This document shows positions 41,033 through 50,194 of a DNA stretch of 64,000 nt, in pieces. The notes beneath the pieces are model-generated. The model did no database searches. It had not been told where the DNA came from and saw only the letters and a program-made list of their open reading frames with translations. Source of the DNA: Intestinimonas massiliensis (ex Afouda et al. 2020) (GTDB taxonomy: Bacteria; Bacillota; Clostridia; Oscillospirales; Oscillospiraceae); NCBI RefSeq assembly GCF_001244995.1, contig NZ_LN869529.1, positions 379,454 through 443,453 on the forward strand, read 5' to 3'. The first letter of the stretch is position 1. Each line of letters starts with the position of its first letter. A program made the position numbers and the translations under genes.

Positions 41033-41749
41033 TCAATTTCCACAGTAGGCGGCGATGGCCTGTGCGACAAACGCTGCCGTGCCCTCACCGCCAGCCATGT
41101 CAATGTTTTTACGGAAGCGGTCATCGGCCACATACATCTGGCCTAAGCCTGCCAGAATCTCCGGCGTGCAAGTGTAAAAATGGTCGGTGATGAATTGCTG
41201 CAAATCATGAATGGCCGCCTGCGCTTCCAGCGAGGTAGGAGCAAGATGCTTCAGCTCGCCCAGCTTTGCAAAGTGCCTCATCAAATCGGCAGGGTTGCCG
41301 GTAGACCCGCCTTTTTCATGCTGCTGATATTCCTGATAGGCGATGGTATTGCCCCATTTTTCTTTGACCTCTGCGGTGTACTTCTCTTGCTCGGTTTTAC
41401 TAAATGCGTCAAATTTCATAGGTATCACTCCTGTTTCTAAGGTTTCACGGGCGAGGGTGATGAGCCGTCCCAACCGCGCCTGTCGCAGCTCCAGCAGCTT
41501 GATCTGATCTGTGAGAGCGGTGGCCTGGTCGAATTTCGGGTCATCCAGAATGCGCTTGATGTCCTTGAGCGGAAATTCCAGCTCGCGAAATAGCAAAATG
41601 GATTGAAGCCGCGCCAAGGCTGTATCGTCATACAGCCGGTAGCCCGATTCTGTGAGGGCTGTGGGCGGCAGCAACCCGATGGCATCATAGTGGTGAAGTG
41701 TCCGGACACTGACACCGGCCAGTTTGCCGACTTCGTGAATGGTCATCAT
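41033..41749 (-). CDS. MerR-family regulator with TipA-type ligand domain
   Basis: A 238-residue regulator. The N-terminal MerR winged helix (TIHEVGKLAGVSVRTLHHYD) is followed by a dimerisation helix and, from about residue 115, a TipAS-like all-helical domain (KFDAFSKTEQEKYTAEVKEK and later GLGQMYVADDRFRKNID). TipAS domains bind thiopeptide and other drugs. ATG 41749 is preferred because GGAGGG lies six bases upstream. It diverges from the pPIWI-RE operon across a 400-bp region containing a promoter. Its target could be its own gene or an exporter elsewhere. Confidence 0.88.
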   Translation of the reverse strand: MMTIHEVGKLAGVSVRTLHHYDAIGLLPPTALTESGYRLYDDTALARLQSILLFRELEFPLKDIKRILDDPKFDQATALTDQIKLLELRQARLGRLITLARETLETGVIPMKFDAFSKTEQEKYTAEVKEKWGNTIAYQEYQQHEKGGSTGNPADLMRHFAKLGELKHLAPTSLEAQAAIHDLQQFITDHFYTCTPEILAGLGQMYVADDRFRKNIDMAGGEGTAAFVAQAIAAYCGN

Positions 41750-41954
41750 GGGCATCCCTCCTCCGTGTGAGCTTACCATACACTATAACGTAACGGAAAA
41801 GTCAAGAGGGAAATGGAATGTTTTGAAATATCTGTAATGGTAAAATTGAATATCGCTATACAAATGATGTGCTAGAGACAATAGTGAGGACTGACGTCAA
41901 AAAGGTAAGAAAGCTCATAAATTAGATCATATACGAAGAGAGTGAAAATGCCTC

Positions 41955-41983
41955 TTGACAAGCTGTAAGTCATTTCTTATAAT
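41955..41983 (+). promoter_or_regulatory. Near-consensus sigma-A promoter before the pPIWI-RE operon
   Basis: TTGACA and TATAAT, both perfect, are separated by 17 bp. Transcription would start near 41990 and run into a strong terminator at 42079-42120. The product would be an RNA of about 125 nt, or the leader of the downstream operon if the terminator is conditionally read through. No reading frame of note lies between. Confidence 0.8.
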
Positions 41984-42078
41984 TATGCTTGTACACGAGA
42001 AAAGTTAAAAGCAAATCGACCCGGTATATATAGACGTTGTTTAGCGATTTGTATATAACCTGATATGTTGTATTTTCA

Positions 42079-42120
42079 ACGGTTCTCTTGTACATGTCAA
42101 GAGAACCGTTTTATTTTGTT
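42079..42120 (+). terminator. Terminator/attenuator upstream of the pPIWI-RE operon
   Basis: ACGGTTCTCTTG pairs perfectly with CAAGAGAACCGT across a 7-nt loop and is followed by TTTTATTTTGTTT. It lies between the strong promoter and the first gene, leaving only about 8 bp before that gene's ribosome site. Confidence 0.85.
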
Positions 42121-42155
42121 TCAAGACAGGAGGGATTCCCACGGATACGGCATTT

Positions 42156-43265
42156 ATGCGAAAAGCATTCGCGCTGATTGCAAAAGGATTGATTGAGAAA
42201 GAACAGCTTCTGCAAAAGGAACCGACAAGGTATCCCTACAGCAAAGCCTTGCAGCATGGAATCAACATGTTTTTAGCTGCAAGTCAAAGGGCAGGGAGTC
42301 AAGTTGCTGTCAAGTATCCTGATGAGGCCGCTTTCCTTGCGTATTTTATTACCAGGCCTATTGAAGAGTGGTTCGATACATGGGAATCGGGAGTTGTCGA
42401 GCAATTGCATCTTCAGGAAGAGCCTTTTTATGCCTATGACGCCTTTGCGTATCAAAAAACCGGTAATGCATATGTTCCCAGCTCAGATTGCTATGAGTTC
42501 CTGGAAACGCAGGATAGTGATATCATGAACGGAACAGACGAGCGTATTCTTTATGAAAAAATAATCGCTTTGAGTCAAGAAGATTACTGCAGGGTCAGAA
42601 AGTATATTATCGAGCATCCGATTATCACACTCGAGGATAGGCGCACCATGTCTCTTGAGCTGGCCGATGATCCGATGGCCAAAGATGCTTTCCAGTTTGC
42701 CTACGAGGAAATTACGGAGGAAAGCTACCGCTGTCCTCGATGCGGATGGACGATGGTGCAAGGAAAGTATGGATACATCTGTCATTCGACTCACTGCACA
42801 GATACGCTCCCTGAACTCACGGATGAGATGAAGCTGGATAGTTCGGCCGGCGATCTCTACCGGTTAAAGAAAGGCGTCATGCGGTACTTTGCCGCACCGG
42901 GAAAGCTTGAACTTGAAATTGCGGCGTTTTGCGAGAAAAAGAAACTTTGCTGGGAATTGTGGCCACAGATGGACCGCTATGATGTGGAGATCCGGTTCTC
43001 TGACGGGGATATTTGGGAAATCGACGCAAAGGCATATCGAAATCCCATCGCGCTCCGCACGAAGATTCAAAATGACGGTGGATTCCCTTCTGGGGACTAT
43101 GCACGTGGTTATTTTGTAATCCCCAACGAATATACGGTCAATCAGCGAAACTATACCGCGATCATCAACCGCGTACTGAAGGATCAAAAGAATGTAGAGT
43201 GTGTGACTCTGAGGGCGCTGAAAACTGCAATTGCGAAGAAGGAGGCGGCATGCAATGATGAATAA
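42156..43265 (+). CDS. pPIWI-RE system restriction-endonuclease-like protein
   Basis: A 369-residue protein. A zinc ribbon CPRCGWTMVQGKYGYICHSTH is near residues 193-213. A PD-(D/E)xK-type core follows, with LWPQMDRYDVEIRF near 266-279 and IWEIDAKAY near 286. Its neighbours (helicase, then PIWI) match the three-gene islands described for the pPIWI-RE family. AGGAGGG lies 7 bp before an ACG codon at 42141 in the same frame but 22 bp before ATG 42156, so the true start may be the ACG. Ends overlapping the helicase gene by 11 bp. Confidence 0.8.
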   Translation: MRKAFALIAKGLIEKEQLLQKEPTRYPYSKALQHGINMFLAASQRAGSQVAVKYPDEAAFLAYFITRPIEEWFDTWESGVVEQLHLQEEPFYAYDAFAYQKTGNAYVPSSDCYEFLETQDSDIMNGTDERILYEKIIALSQEDYCRVRKYIIEHPIITLEDRRTMSLELADDPMAKDAFQFAYEEITEESYRCPRCGWTMVQGKYGYICHSTHCTDTLPELTDEMKLDSSAGDLYRLKKGVMRYFAAPGKLELEIAAFCEKKKLCWELWPQMDRYDVEIRFSDGDIWEIDAKAYRNPIALRTKIQNDGGFPSGDYARGYFVIPNEYTVNQRNYTAIINRVLKDQKNVECVTLRALKTAIAKKEAACNDE

Positions 43266-46200
43266 GAGTAAGGACGGTTGGTATGATCCGCTTGCGGCAC
43301 TGTTTCAAGGCATGGAAGAACCTATGCCGCTTGCCAGATTTGCGGCGATCGAAGCAGTTCTGCATTTGCTTGCTCTGAATGCACCTGCCACCGATCCAGC
43401 AAAAGCCTATCTGTTATTTACTCAATATCAGCTTATTGGCACAACGGCGTGTACAGATATGGAACACACTTTGCAGCAGGCCCGGCACACGTTGGGGTAC
43501 TATCGTTCTCAAAAGTACTGGCAGGATGATTTGCGGGCATATCAGGCCCCCAAATATGATGCAGTTCGCGCTTTTTCGTTTGAGAAATCGGAGAAAGGTC
43601 ATTCGTTTTCCAAAACAGAGGGGGAATATCCCTATCCGTATGAGCAGCGCCAAAGGGAGTGGGGACGTTTTTGGCCGGAGAGACTTGAAGAAGCCAAGCC
43701 GCCTTCTTATGCCGGAGCCGGAACATATCGCTATCCATATCTGAACTTGGAAACTGGGGAAACCGAAACTGTTACGGCCAGATTCGACAGTGACTGTGTC
43801 GTGTCTGTTCCACCGAGAGTTCCCGAAAAGGGACGCAGAGAACCAATTTCCATTACCCTGGACGAACTGCTGAACGCCGCAAAGGAAATGGCCGGGATGC
43901 ATCCCGGTGACCCGTGCTATGCGATTTTATCGACCAATGTTCTCAAGCAGATCAAAGGGGCTTCTGTCAGTACATGTACGGAGCTCACGATTCTTGAGGT
44001 CATCAATATCGTTGGCATGGTTGGCGCAGGCAAATCCACACTCATTAAGGTGTTGGCATTTTGGTGCCATAAAAATGGATATCGGATGACGGTTGTTGTT
44101 GACACGGTAGCCGAAGTCATGAACCTGCAGAAATATTTATCAGCCTTTGGGGTTGCAGCAAGCCCGTTGATTGGACGCAGCGAAAGGCTGAAATATATCA
44201 ATCAGGTCGCGCAGCCCTATGAGACTTGCTTGCCGGCAGGATTTTCTCAATACTTAACGCCATTATGTTTGGTTGATGGGATGGATGAGCAGCGCAGCGA
44301 AGCGGTCGCCTTCGGCAAAGAGCCGTGCTATTCCCTGAAAAAAGGAAACAAGAATCACCTGTGTCCGTATTTTCATCAGTGCATGGGCACCAGAATGCTC
44401 CGTGAATGCTATACAGCTTCCGTTGTTATCACAACGGTTGCGGGCTTTGCGGCATCTCGGGTAGGAGCGCAGCGGGAAACCTTTCTGGAGCTGGTAATGC
44501 GCAGCTTTGATGTAGTTGTCTTTGATGAGAGCGACAGGGTTCAAAAAACGCTTGATCACTTTTTCATGCCGGAAACGAGTTTTAATAGCTATATCCGTGA
44601 ATGCGCCGAAGATTGCAGCGCCTATATGCGGCTGAGCAGCAAACGCAGAGAGGAGAATCTGGCCGAGCAGAGATACGATGAAATGCAGCGCCAGAGCGTG
44701 ACGGTCCTGAGCTGCCTTATAAAATCTCTGCACCATGAGTTGGGTACATGGAAGAAAATTGCGTATGGGGATCCTTTTTCAGCCCTTATCCTCTTAGAGG
44801 ATATGTACCGGGATGAGTCGGAATATAGAATCCCGTATGCCGTCTATCAAGCCGTCTATGACCTGATCGATATGCAGGATGAAGACGGCATTCGTCAGAG
44901 TACGCTATGGGCCGTCCTTGAGAGCTCCTGTAAGAGTACCGACGAGACGTTCTTTAACCAAATGTACCGTGCTTGGCTGAATGAGCTGGGTGATGATTTT
45001 CCGCGGCCTGAGAAGGATAAGGTAAAACAAATTCAAGATGCCCGCATCAAGCTTATTTTGCGGCTCATTTATTTTGATCACTTTATCCGAGACCTCAGCG
45101 ATGCGTATGAGGCCAGCCACGAAACCTCTTATGGACAAAATGAGCTGTTCGGATTCCTGCAAACTCGTTTTCGGCAGCAGCAGTATTTCCTCCCCTCCGC
45201 GCTGTGCGGCAACCTGTTCGGCTTGAAAAAGACAGATGACGAAGATATTATTCTGTTCCGTCAGTTCGCGTTCGGACGAAGCCTGATGAAGGATCTTCCG
45301 TATTTGCGCACTGACGCACAGGGCAATCCTGCGGGCCCCCATGTGATTATGCTGTCCGGTTCCAGCTGGGCGGAGGGTTCATATGAGTACCACGTAAATC
45401 GGCCGGTGAACTATATCTTGGAGGCGGATGGTGAGAAACGCGCATTTTTAGAAAAAACGCGTTTCTTTGAATCCGGGTTTCCGGAGCGTATTTCCGGCGC
45501 GTCAGATGATCAACGCATGCTGCAGCTGCGGTCCGCAACCGAAAAGACAGTCGATCTGATCGTCAGAGAATATGAAAGAAAAACCGGGAAGATCCTGTTG
45601 GTCGTCAACAGCTATGTTCAGGCACAGGAAGTACAGCGAACACTGGAAACGGCCCTGCGGAAGGTCAATTGCCCTGCACAGGTTTGCCGGATGATCTCTG
45701 ATGCTGTCAGCAGCGAGAATGTTCAGGGAACGGTGCGCCGGGGGGAGGTCAGCCGGTTTGCCTGGATGAAAGAGGAGATCCTGATTGCGCCTGCTATGGC
45801 GATCGAACGCGGACACAACATTGTCGATGAGTACGGCCACTCTGCCCTTTGCGCGGTGTTTTTCATGGTACGGCCGATGGCTGTTCCTGACGATATCCAG
45901 CAGAAGGGCAGCAAGCTCAATGGATTTGTGGAAGCCCACTGTCATCGGGAACCACAGGAATCTCTGTTCGCATACAATGTGCGCATCCGGCAATTTGCGG
46001 CACAGCAGTGGGCCAAGATGAGCAAAAGCAAATCGTTTGGTTTGGCTGAGCTGGATGCCGAAGAGCGGAAAGATGTGGTTGCAACGCTGTTTGTTTTGAT
46101 CCTTCAGATTTTTGGCCGGTTGGCGCGTGTAACGGATGTGACGAAGCCGGAACCGCATGTTTATTTTATCGACGGTGCATTTCGCGGCCGTGAAGAAAAG

Positions 46201-46341
46201 CAAGGTGACTTTGACTGTCTCACCGAGCTGGGCAGGTACTTAGATACGTTGATGACCTGCAAAGACAGCGCGGAAATTTCTGAAACGCTGTATGCTCCAT
46301 TTTATAAAGCTTATCGAAAGGACATTCCATATGAATCATAA
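43255..46341 (+). CDS. DinG/XPD-like helicase of the pPIWI-RE system
   Basis: A 1028-residue SF2 helicase. Walker A is in INIVGMVGAGKSTLIKVLAF near residue 254. Between Walker A and B, cysteines in EPCYS, HLCPYFHQC and RECYTAS (about 358-384) have the spacing of an XPD/DinG iron-sulphur domain. Walker B is VVFDESDR near 423. The C-terminal lobe includes AMAIERGHNIVDEYG. About 250 N-terminal residues match the pPIWI-RE helicase partner in position and length. Presumed to unwind target or guide duplexes for the PIWI protein. Overlaps both neighbours by 11 bp. Confidence 0.82.
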   Translation: MMNKSKDGWYDPLAALFQGMEEPMPLARFAAIEAVLHLLALNAPATDPAKAYLLFTQYQLIGTTACTDMEHTLQQARHTLGYYRSQKYWQDDLRAYQAPKYDAVRAFSFEKSEKGHSFSKTEGEYPYPYEQRQREWGRFWPERLEEAKPPSYAGAGTYRYPYLNLETGETETVTARFDSDCVVSVPPRVPEKGRREPISITLDELLNAAKEMAGMHPGDPCYAILSTNVLKQIKGASVSTCTELTILEVINIVGMVGAGKSTLIKVLAFWCHKNGYRMTVVVDTVAEVMNLQKYLSAFGVAASPLIGRSERLKYINQVAQPYETCLPAGFSQYLTPLCLVDGMDEQRSEAVAFGKEPCYSLKKGNKNHLCPYFHQCMGTRMLRECYTASVVITTVAGFAASRVGAQRETFLELVMRSFDVVVFDESDRVQKTLDHFFMPETSFNSYIRECAEDCSAYMRLSSKRREENLAEQRYDEMQRQSVTVLSCLIKSLHHELGTWKKIAYGDPFSALILLEDMYRDESEYRIPYAVYQAVYDLIDMQDEDGIRQSTLWAVLESSCKSTDETFFNQMYRAWLNELGDDFPRPEKDKVKQIQDARIKLILRLIYFDHFIRDLSDAYEASHETSYGQNELFGFLQTRFRQQQYFLPSALCGNLFGLKKTDDEDIILFRQFAFGRSLMKDLPYLRTDAQGNPAGPHVIMLSGSSWAEGSYEYHVNRPVNYILEADGEKRAFLEKTRFFESGFPERISGASDDQRMLQLRSATEKTVDLIVREYERKTGKILLVVNSYVQAQEVQRTLETALRKVNCPAQVCRMISDAVSSENVQGTVRRGEVSRFAWMKEEILIAPAMAIERGHNIVDEYGHSALCAVFFMVRPMAVPDDIQQKGSKLNGFVEAHCHREPQESLFAYNVRIRQFAAQQWAKMSKSKSFGLAELDAEERKDVVATLFVLILQIFGRLARVTDVTKPEPHVYFIDGAFRGREEKQGDFDCLTELGRYLDTLMTCKDSAEISETLYAPFYKAYRKDIPYES

Positions 46342-48805
46342 AATCTATCCGCTGGCATATAAACTATCTCCCAATCAAACCTGTACCCTGTACTATCTCG
46401 GGTTTCCCGCATCATGGAAACCGGCCTTACTGGACATTGCACGGAAGACGAACCCAAAGTTCAAGGATGAGTATGGACTTCCGACGAATGCGCTGAAGAA
46501 ACTGGTCGACAGTTGGATGGAAGGTATTATCGCGTTAGCCCCTTTAAAAAAGGACAGCCATGACGAGCGTTGGCTTACATCCTGCTATGAATACTCTGAG
46601 AAAAATATTCAGGCATTGTGCAGTATTATTAAGACCTGGGTAAAGGCCACGTATATCACGCCTTCAAGAGTAACCCCCCTAGCAAAAGAAATCGCAAAAA
46701 AAATTTGCGATACGATGAATTGGGAAGAACTTGCGGCGGCTCAATCCACAGATGAAGTCCGTCTTACACTCGAAGATGGGACAGTTTGTGAAGCTGCTTA
46801 TCAGGCAATTCCGCTTCTGGCAATCAACCGCCTGTTGGGGAAAGAGATTTCCCTGAGCGGGCAAACACTGCACCTGTGCTATGCTGCTAAGAATCAGCTG
46901 GTCAGCGATCCGATCGCAGATATGAAAAGTCACCATCAGTACTCTTTTGTATTTGATTTATCTGTGCAGACAACTCCTCCGGAAAGAAAAGCGCTGCTGC
47001 TGTGCCAGATGAGCATTCGCCGCTGGATTCCCGATAATTACAATAAAGAGCGGACTCCGTTTTTAACGAATGCCGTCAATTCTCATATTAAGATTTCAGA
47101 GGATAAATATTGTCAAGTTCCCATTATCTATGGTTACACGGACAAACAGCCCGTATGGAGAGAACAGGACAAAGAGTGCTACAATATTTGGGGATATGCG
47201 CAATTACCATCGGCGGAAGCTGTTGTAAGAAATCCTGCAGCATATGCGGGAAAAATTCTCCTTCCCTACAAAAACGGCATGGCCGGCTTTGCAGCTTCCA
47301 AAATCGGAACAGGTGTGTCCGTTGTTGACAAGGCATCACTGTACCAGTCAGTGTCTGCTCTGCTCGGTGATATGATTCGTGAGCAGCCCGAAGCGGAACG
47401 GGTTATGCTGCGAGGACAGAAACTCAAAAAATATAACTCTCCGCAGGAATATGAGAATTCTGAAGATTTCCGGAACTGGGTCAGACGATGCGTGGAGACA
47501 GACCGAATCACATTCGAGCTGTATGGCCTGTGGAAAGATGATTCACAGCAAAGAATGCTGAAACAGATTCAGGCCAAAATTGAACGGGATTTTGGCGACG
47601 AAAAGGATACATCCAGCTTGAAGGTGCGATATGTGTGTAAAGAAATCGGTAGTCTTGCGGATAGCATGCCAGACGATAAGCTGCAGACGCAGATTACACG
47701 ATGCGGCGAAATCGTCGAGGTATTAGACGATACCGATGGGGTAACGGCTTGTATTTTCACTTTACCTGGGCAAGAGAACTATGGTGTTGGTGATCCGAAA
47801 TCCGTTCTTCGCAATGCGTTTGCCAAAACGGGACGAGTTGTGCAGTTTGTTACCCCGGAGGAGAATGCCAGCCAAAACAAAATTGAAAATGCTGTGAACG
47901 ATCTCTATCGACAGTTGGGTGTTGTGACCCTGTTGGATCCTAAACAGAAACAACCTAATTTGGCGTATACACCCTGTGTGGGGATGCATTTGTGTACGCA
48001 AGTTCAGGGAATCTCCAATAAGGCGCGTTTTCTTCCGCTTTATGTTACGGTTGATTTGATAGAAGGAAAGGTACAAGTACATTGTGACGCATTCTCAAAG
48101 AGGGCGCTCTCTTATCGGGAAGCATGCCTTGAGATGGCGCAGCTTTTCTGGAAAAGTGATTTGGAACAGCGCTGTGTTGCTGCGAGCCGCACCCCTGCGA
48201 AGCAAAAACTCATAGAGCTGAAAAACCGGTACGATACGCCGGAAAACGGAGTGTTGGTTTTGGTTCAATCCGATGGAAATACACGAGCGGTATGGGGCGG
48301 TATCTCCGATAAGGAGATTAGCGGATATGCCATGGTAGATGAGTATTGCCCATCTCAGGTCAATGTTGGAATGCCACAAAGTCCATATTTATTCTCATTA
48401 GCAAATTCAGGTGTGCGGATCATCCGAATTAGGAGCAATCAAGAAGTTCCGGATTATTTCACGGAGTTGAGTGCGAAAGCTTCTGACGAAAATTTGCAGC
48501 GCTCTTCTGCATCGGGTATTTTTAAATATCAGGATGTGTATTGGGGCATTCATACGAAGCCGAATGATAATCGCTATACATGGAGTTTTAGAGAATCTAA
48601 AATCAATTATCCCAAGCATCCATTTGCCGAAAAGGACATGATTGAATTGTACCCATTGCAGCTTCAACCGGGGGATGATGCAGCAAGCTGGATCTTCTAT
48701 ACCAATGCATTGAGAGATCTTCCGATTCAGTACAATCAGTCGACGGTTCTGCCTTTACCGCTTCATTTGGCAAAAGGTCTTGAAGAGTACCTTTTCAAGG
48801 TATAA
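46331..48805 (+). CDS. pPIWI-RE family PIWI protein
   Basis: An 824-residue protein. A long N-terminal region (DUF3962-like, about 1-400) precedes MID- and RNase H/PIWI-like parts from about 480 onward. ITRCGEIVEVLDDTDGVTAC and the final STVLPLPLHLAKGLEEYLFK are the parts I associate with the family. pPIWI-RE proteins are named for conserved arginine and glutamate residues in the PIWI fold; I could not place those two with certainty. The identification leans on the operon: nuclease, DinG-like helicase, then this gene. Predicted in the literature to act on RNA-DNA hybrids of invading DNA. ATG 46331 has AAAGGA eight bases upstream. A terminator follows. Confidence 0.78.
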   Translation: MNHKIYPLAYKLSPNQTCTLYYLGFPASWKPALLDIARKTNPKFKDEYGLPTNALKKLVDSWMEGIIALAPLKKDSHDERWLTSCYEYSEKNIQALCSIIKTWVKATYITPSRVTPLAKEIAKKICDTMNWEELAAAQSTDEVRLTLEDGTVCEAAYQAIPLLAINRLLGKEISLSGQTLHLCYAAKNQLVSDPIADMKSHHQYSFVFDLSVQTTPPERKALLLCQMSIRRWIPDNYNKERTPFLTNAVNSHIKISEDKYCQVPIIYGYTDKQPVWREQDKECYNIWGYAQLPSAEAVVRNPAAYAGKILLPYKNGMAGFAASKIGTGVSVVDKASLYQSVSALLGDMIREQPEAERVMLRGQKLKKYNSPQEYENSEDFRNWVRRCVETDRITFELYGLWKDDSQQRMLKQIQAKIERDFGDEKDTSSLKVRYVCKEIGSLADSMPDDKLQTQITRCGEIVEVLDDTDGVTACIFTLPGQENYGVGDPKSVLRNAFAKTGRVVQFVTPEENASQNKIENAVNDLYRQLGVVTLLDPKQKQPNLAYTPCVGMHLCTQVQGISNKARFLPLYVTVDLIEGKVQVHCDAFSKRALSYREACLEMAQLFWKSDLEQRCVAASRTPAKQKLIELKNRYDTPENGVLVLVQSDGNTRAVWGGISDKEISGYAMVDEYCPSQVNVGMPQSPYLFSLANSGVRIIRIRSNQEVPDYFTELSAKASDENLQRSSASGIFKYQDVYWGIHTKPNDNRYTWSFRESKINYPKHPFAEKDMIELYPLQLQPGDDAASWIFYTNALRDLPIQYNQSTVLPLPLHLAKGLEEYLFKV

Positions 48806-48816
48806 GTAGATAATAC

Positions 48817-48860
48817 AAAAGTAGGCATCACCTCAAGAATAGAGGTGGTGCCTACTTTTC
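48817..48860 (+). terminator. Terminator of the pPIWI-RE operon
   Basis: An 18-nt arm (AAAAGTAGGCATCACCTC) pairs with one mismatch to GAGGTGGTGCCTACTTTT across a 7-nt loop, ending in TTTTC. It lies 11 bp after the stop codon. Confidence 0.85.
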
Positions 48861-49017
48861 ATATCAGTTTTGCAATGAGATTAATTAGGAGGGCGACTAT
48901 TTTAATATGATAAATGGCTGAATGTGTGTAAAATTTTCCTAAATTAGTAGTAATTTAGGCGTGTTGTCAGAGATAAAGAGATACGCTCAAAAGCGCTAAC
49001 TGAGATTTATACTTGCC

Positions 49018-49632
49018 TTATCCGAAGAAATACTGCTTCATATCTGAGACGCCGCCATCCTTATCGCAGAACCATTCGTAATCGGTGAGGCAGTTCCTGC
49101 AGTGGGCAATTACATCAAATCCACCGAGTGAATGCCAACTGTCGGCAATGCTCATGATTTCCAAAGGTTTCCCACAGGCTGGGCACGGTCGGATTTTTCT
49201 TGCTTCACAAGTGGCACGCGCTCGCTGTTCTGTCTCAAGTACGCCTAAAAGGCTCTGCCAAAGATTCGAATTTGGCTCATGCTCTGCGTAGTCTTCAAGG
49301 TATCGCCTGATATCATCGGCAGCCAGAACGAGAAACTTATCATCCAGAAGATGAATGTGACGCTTGATATAATCGGAAACCACCACGGGCATACATATGT
49401 TTTTGCCCATCGCATACCGCAGTGCTGACAGCAGGATCAAGCGAAAGTCGGAATCGCAGATCGGAGCGAGCAGGTCTTGAGGGAACAGCAGAAACTCTTT
49501 GCCATTATTCATGCATACGCGCAGCGGTCGCTGTTCTTCCGTTACCAGATTCAGTAGACTGTTAGCTTGATCCTTCAGTTCGTCAATGGTGATCGATTCG
49601 TAGTTCTGAAATGAGTTTACTTCATAATTCAT
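49018..49632 (-). CDS. Unrecognised protein with C-terminal zinc ribbon
   Basis: A 204-residue protein of unknown family. An acidic helical N-terminus (ESITIDELKDQANSLLNLVT) is followed by a hydrophobic, possibly structured middle (FRLILLSALRYAMGKNICMP). A zinc-binding C-terminus has CPACG near 148 and HCRNC near 177. ATG 49632 is chosen because GGAGG lies 8 bp upstream. It is transcribed opposite to its neighbours, between the pPIWI-RE operon and the second type I operon. It might be a small regulator, an antitoxin-like or an accessory defence protein. Confidence 0.6.
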   Translation of the reverse strand: MNYEVNSFQNYESITIDELKDQANSLLNLVTEEQRPLRVCMNNGKEFLLFPQDLLAPICDSDFRLILLSALRYAMGKNICMPVVVSDYIKRHIHLLDDKFLVLAADDIRRYLEDYAEHEPNSNLWQSLLGVLETEQRARATCEARKIRPCPACGKPLEIMSIADSWHSLGGFDVIAHCRNCLTDYEWFCDKDGGVSDMKQYFFG

Positions 49633-49769
49633 CATTTGACCTCCAATCAGTTTATCCTCGCGATGAGGTGTTGGCATTGTAGCTCTGACTGCTTGTAGGT
49701 TCAACTGTTTCTTTTGTGGCTCGAAAAGAAATTTAATAGAGTCGGAATTCGTGCGGATTTATCATTTTC

Positions 49770-49798
49770 TTGCTTTTTCTACCCAAACGTGCTATCAT
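49770..49798 (+). promoter_or_regulatory. Promoter of the second XRE / type I operon
   Basis: TTGCTT and TATCAT are separated by 17 bp, 110 bp upstream of the XRE start. The leader contains a terminator-like hairpin. Confidence 0.5.
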
Positions 49799-49856
49799 TA
49801 TAAACAACGCTGTCAAGTGTTGGATAGGCCTTGGCAGTACGGCTGCAATAGACCGA

Positions 49857-49884
49857 ATGCTCTGCCAAGCGGCAGAGCATTTTT
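49857..49884 (+). terminator. Terminator-like hairpin in the leader of the second XRE operon
   Basis: ATGCTCTGCC and GGCAGAGCAT form a perfect 10-bp stem with an AAGC loop, followed by TTTTG, about 25 bp before the XRE start. As it lies between promoter and gene, attenuation is possible; it could otherwise end a short RNA. Confidence 0.65.
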
Positions 49885-49910
49885 GTATATCGGTACGGAG
49901 GAGATATTTT

Positions 49911-50117
49911 ATGTCTGTAAGTTATAAAAAACTCTGGAAACTACTTATCGACAAGGATATGAAGAAAAAAGACCTGTGTGAGAAGGCAGGCATCAGCCCA
50001 GCATCCGTCACCAAGATGGGACGCAACGGTCATGTCACCACGGAGATACTCGTGAAGATTTGTACGGCGCTGGATTGTAGAATTGAGGATATTGTGGAAA
50101 TCGTGCCTGGCAAATGA
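49911..50117 (+). CDS. Small XRE/Cro-type regulator, second type I operon
   Basis: A 68-residue helix-turn-helix protein, paralogous to the 71-residue regulator at 23328. They share LWKLLIDK, MKKKDL and TEILxKICxALDC. ATG 49911 has GGAGGAG about eight bases upstream. It precedes the second hsdR by 78 nt. As in the first locus it is the leading gene, which supports a control function for restriction expression. Confidence 0.82.
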   Translation: MSVSYKKLWKLLIDKDMKKKDLCEKAGISPASVTKMGRNGHVTTEILVKICTALDCRIEDIVEIVPGK

Positions 50118-50194
50118 TTGACCCAGCAAATAACGATTAGCGATAGCTGCGTTTTCTCAATATGCAACTGGGATTTTGATGAAAGGAGAACTCC

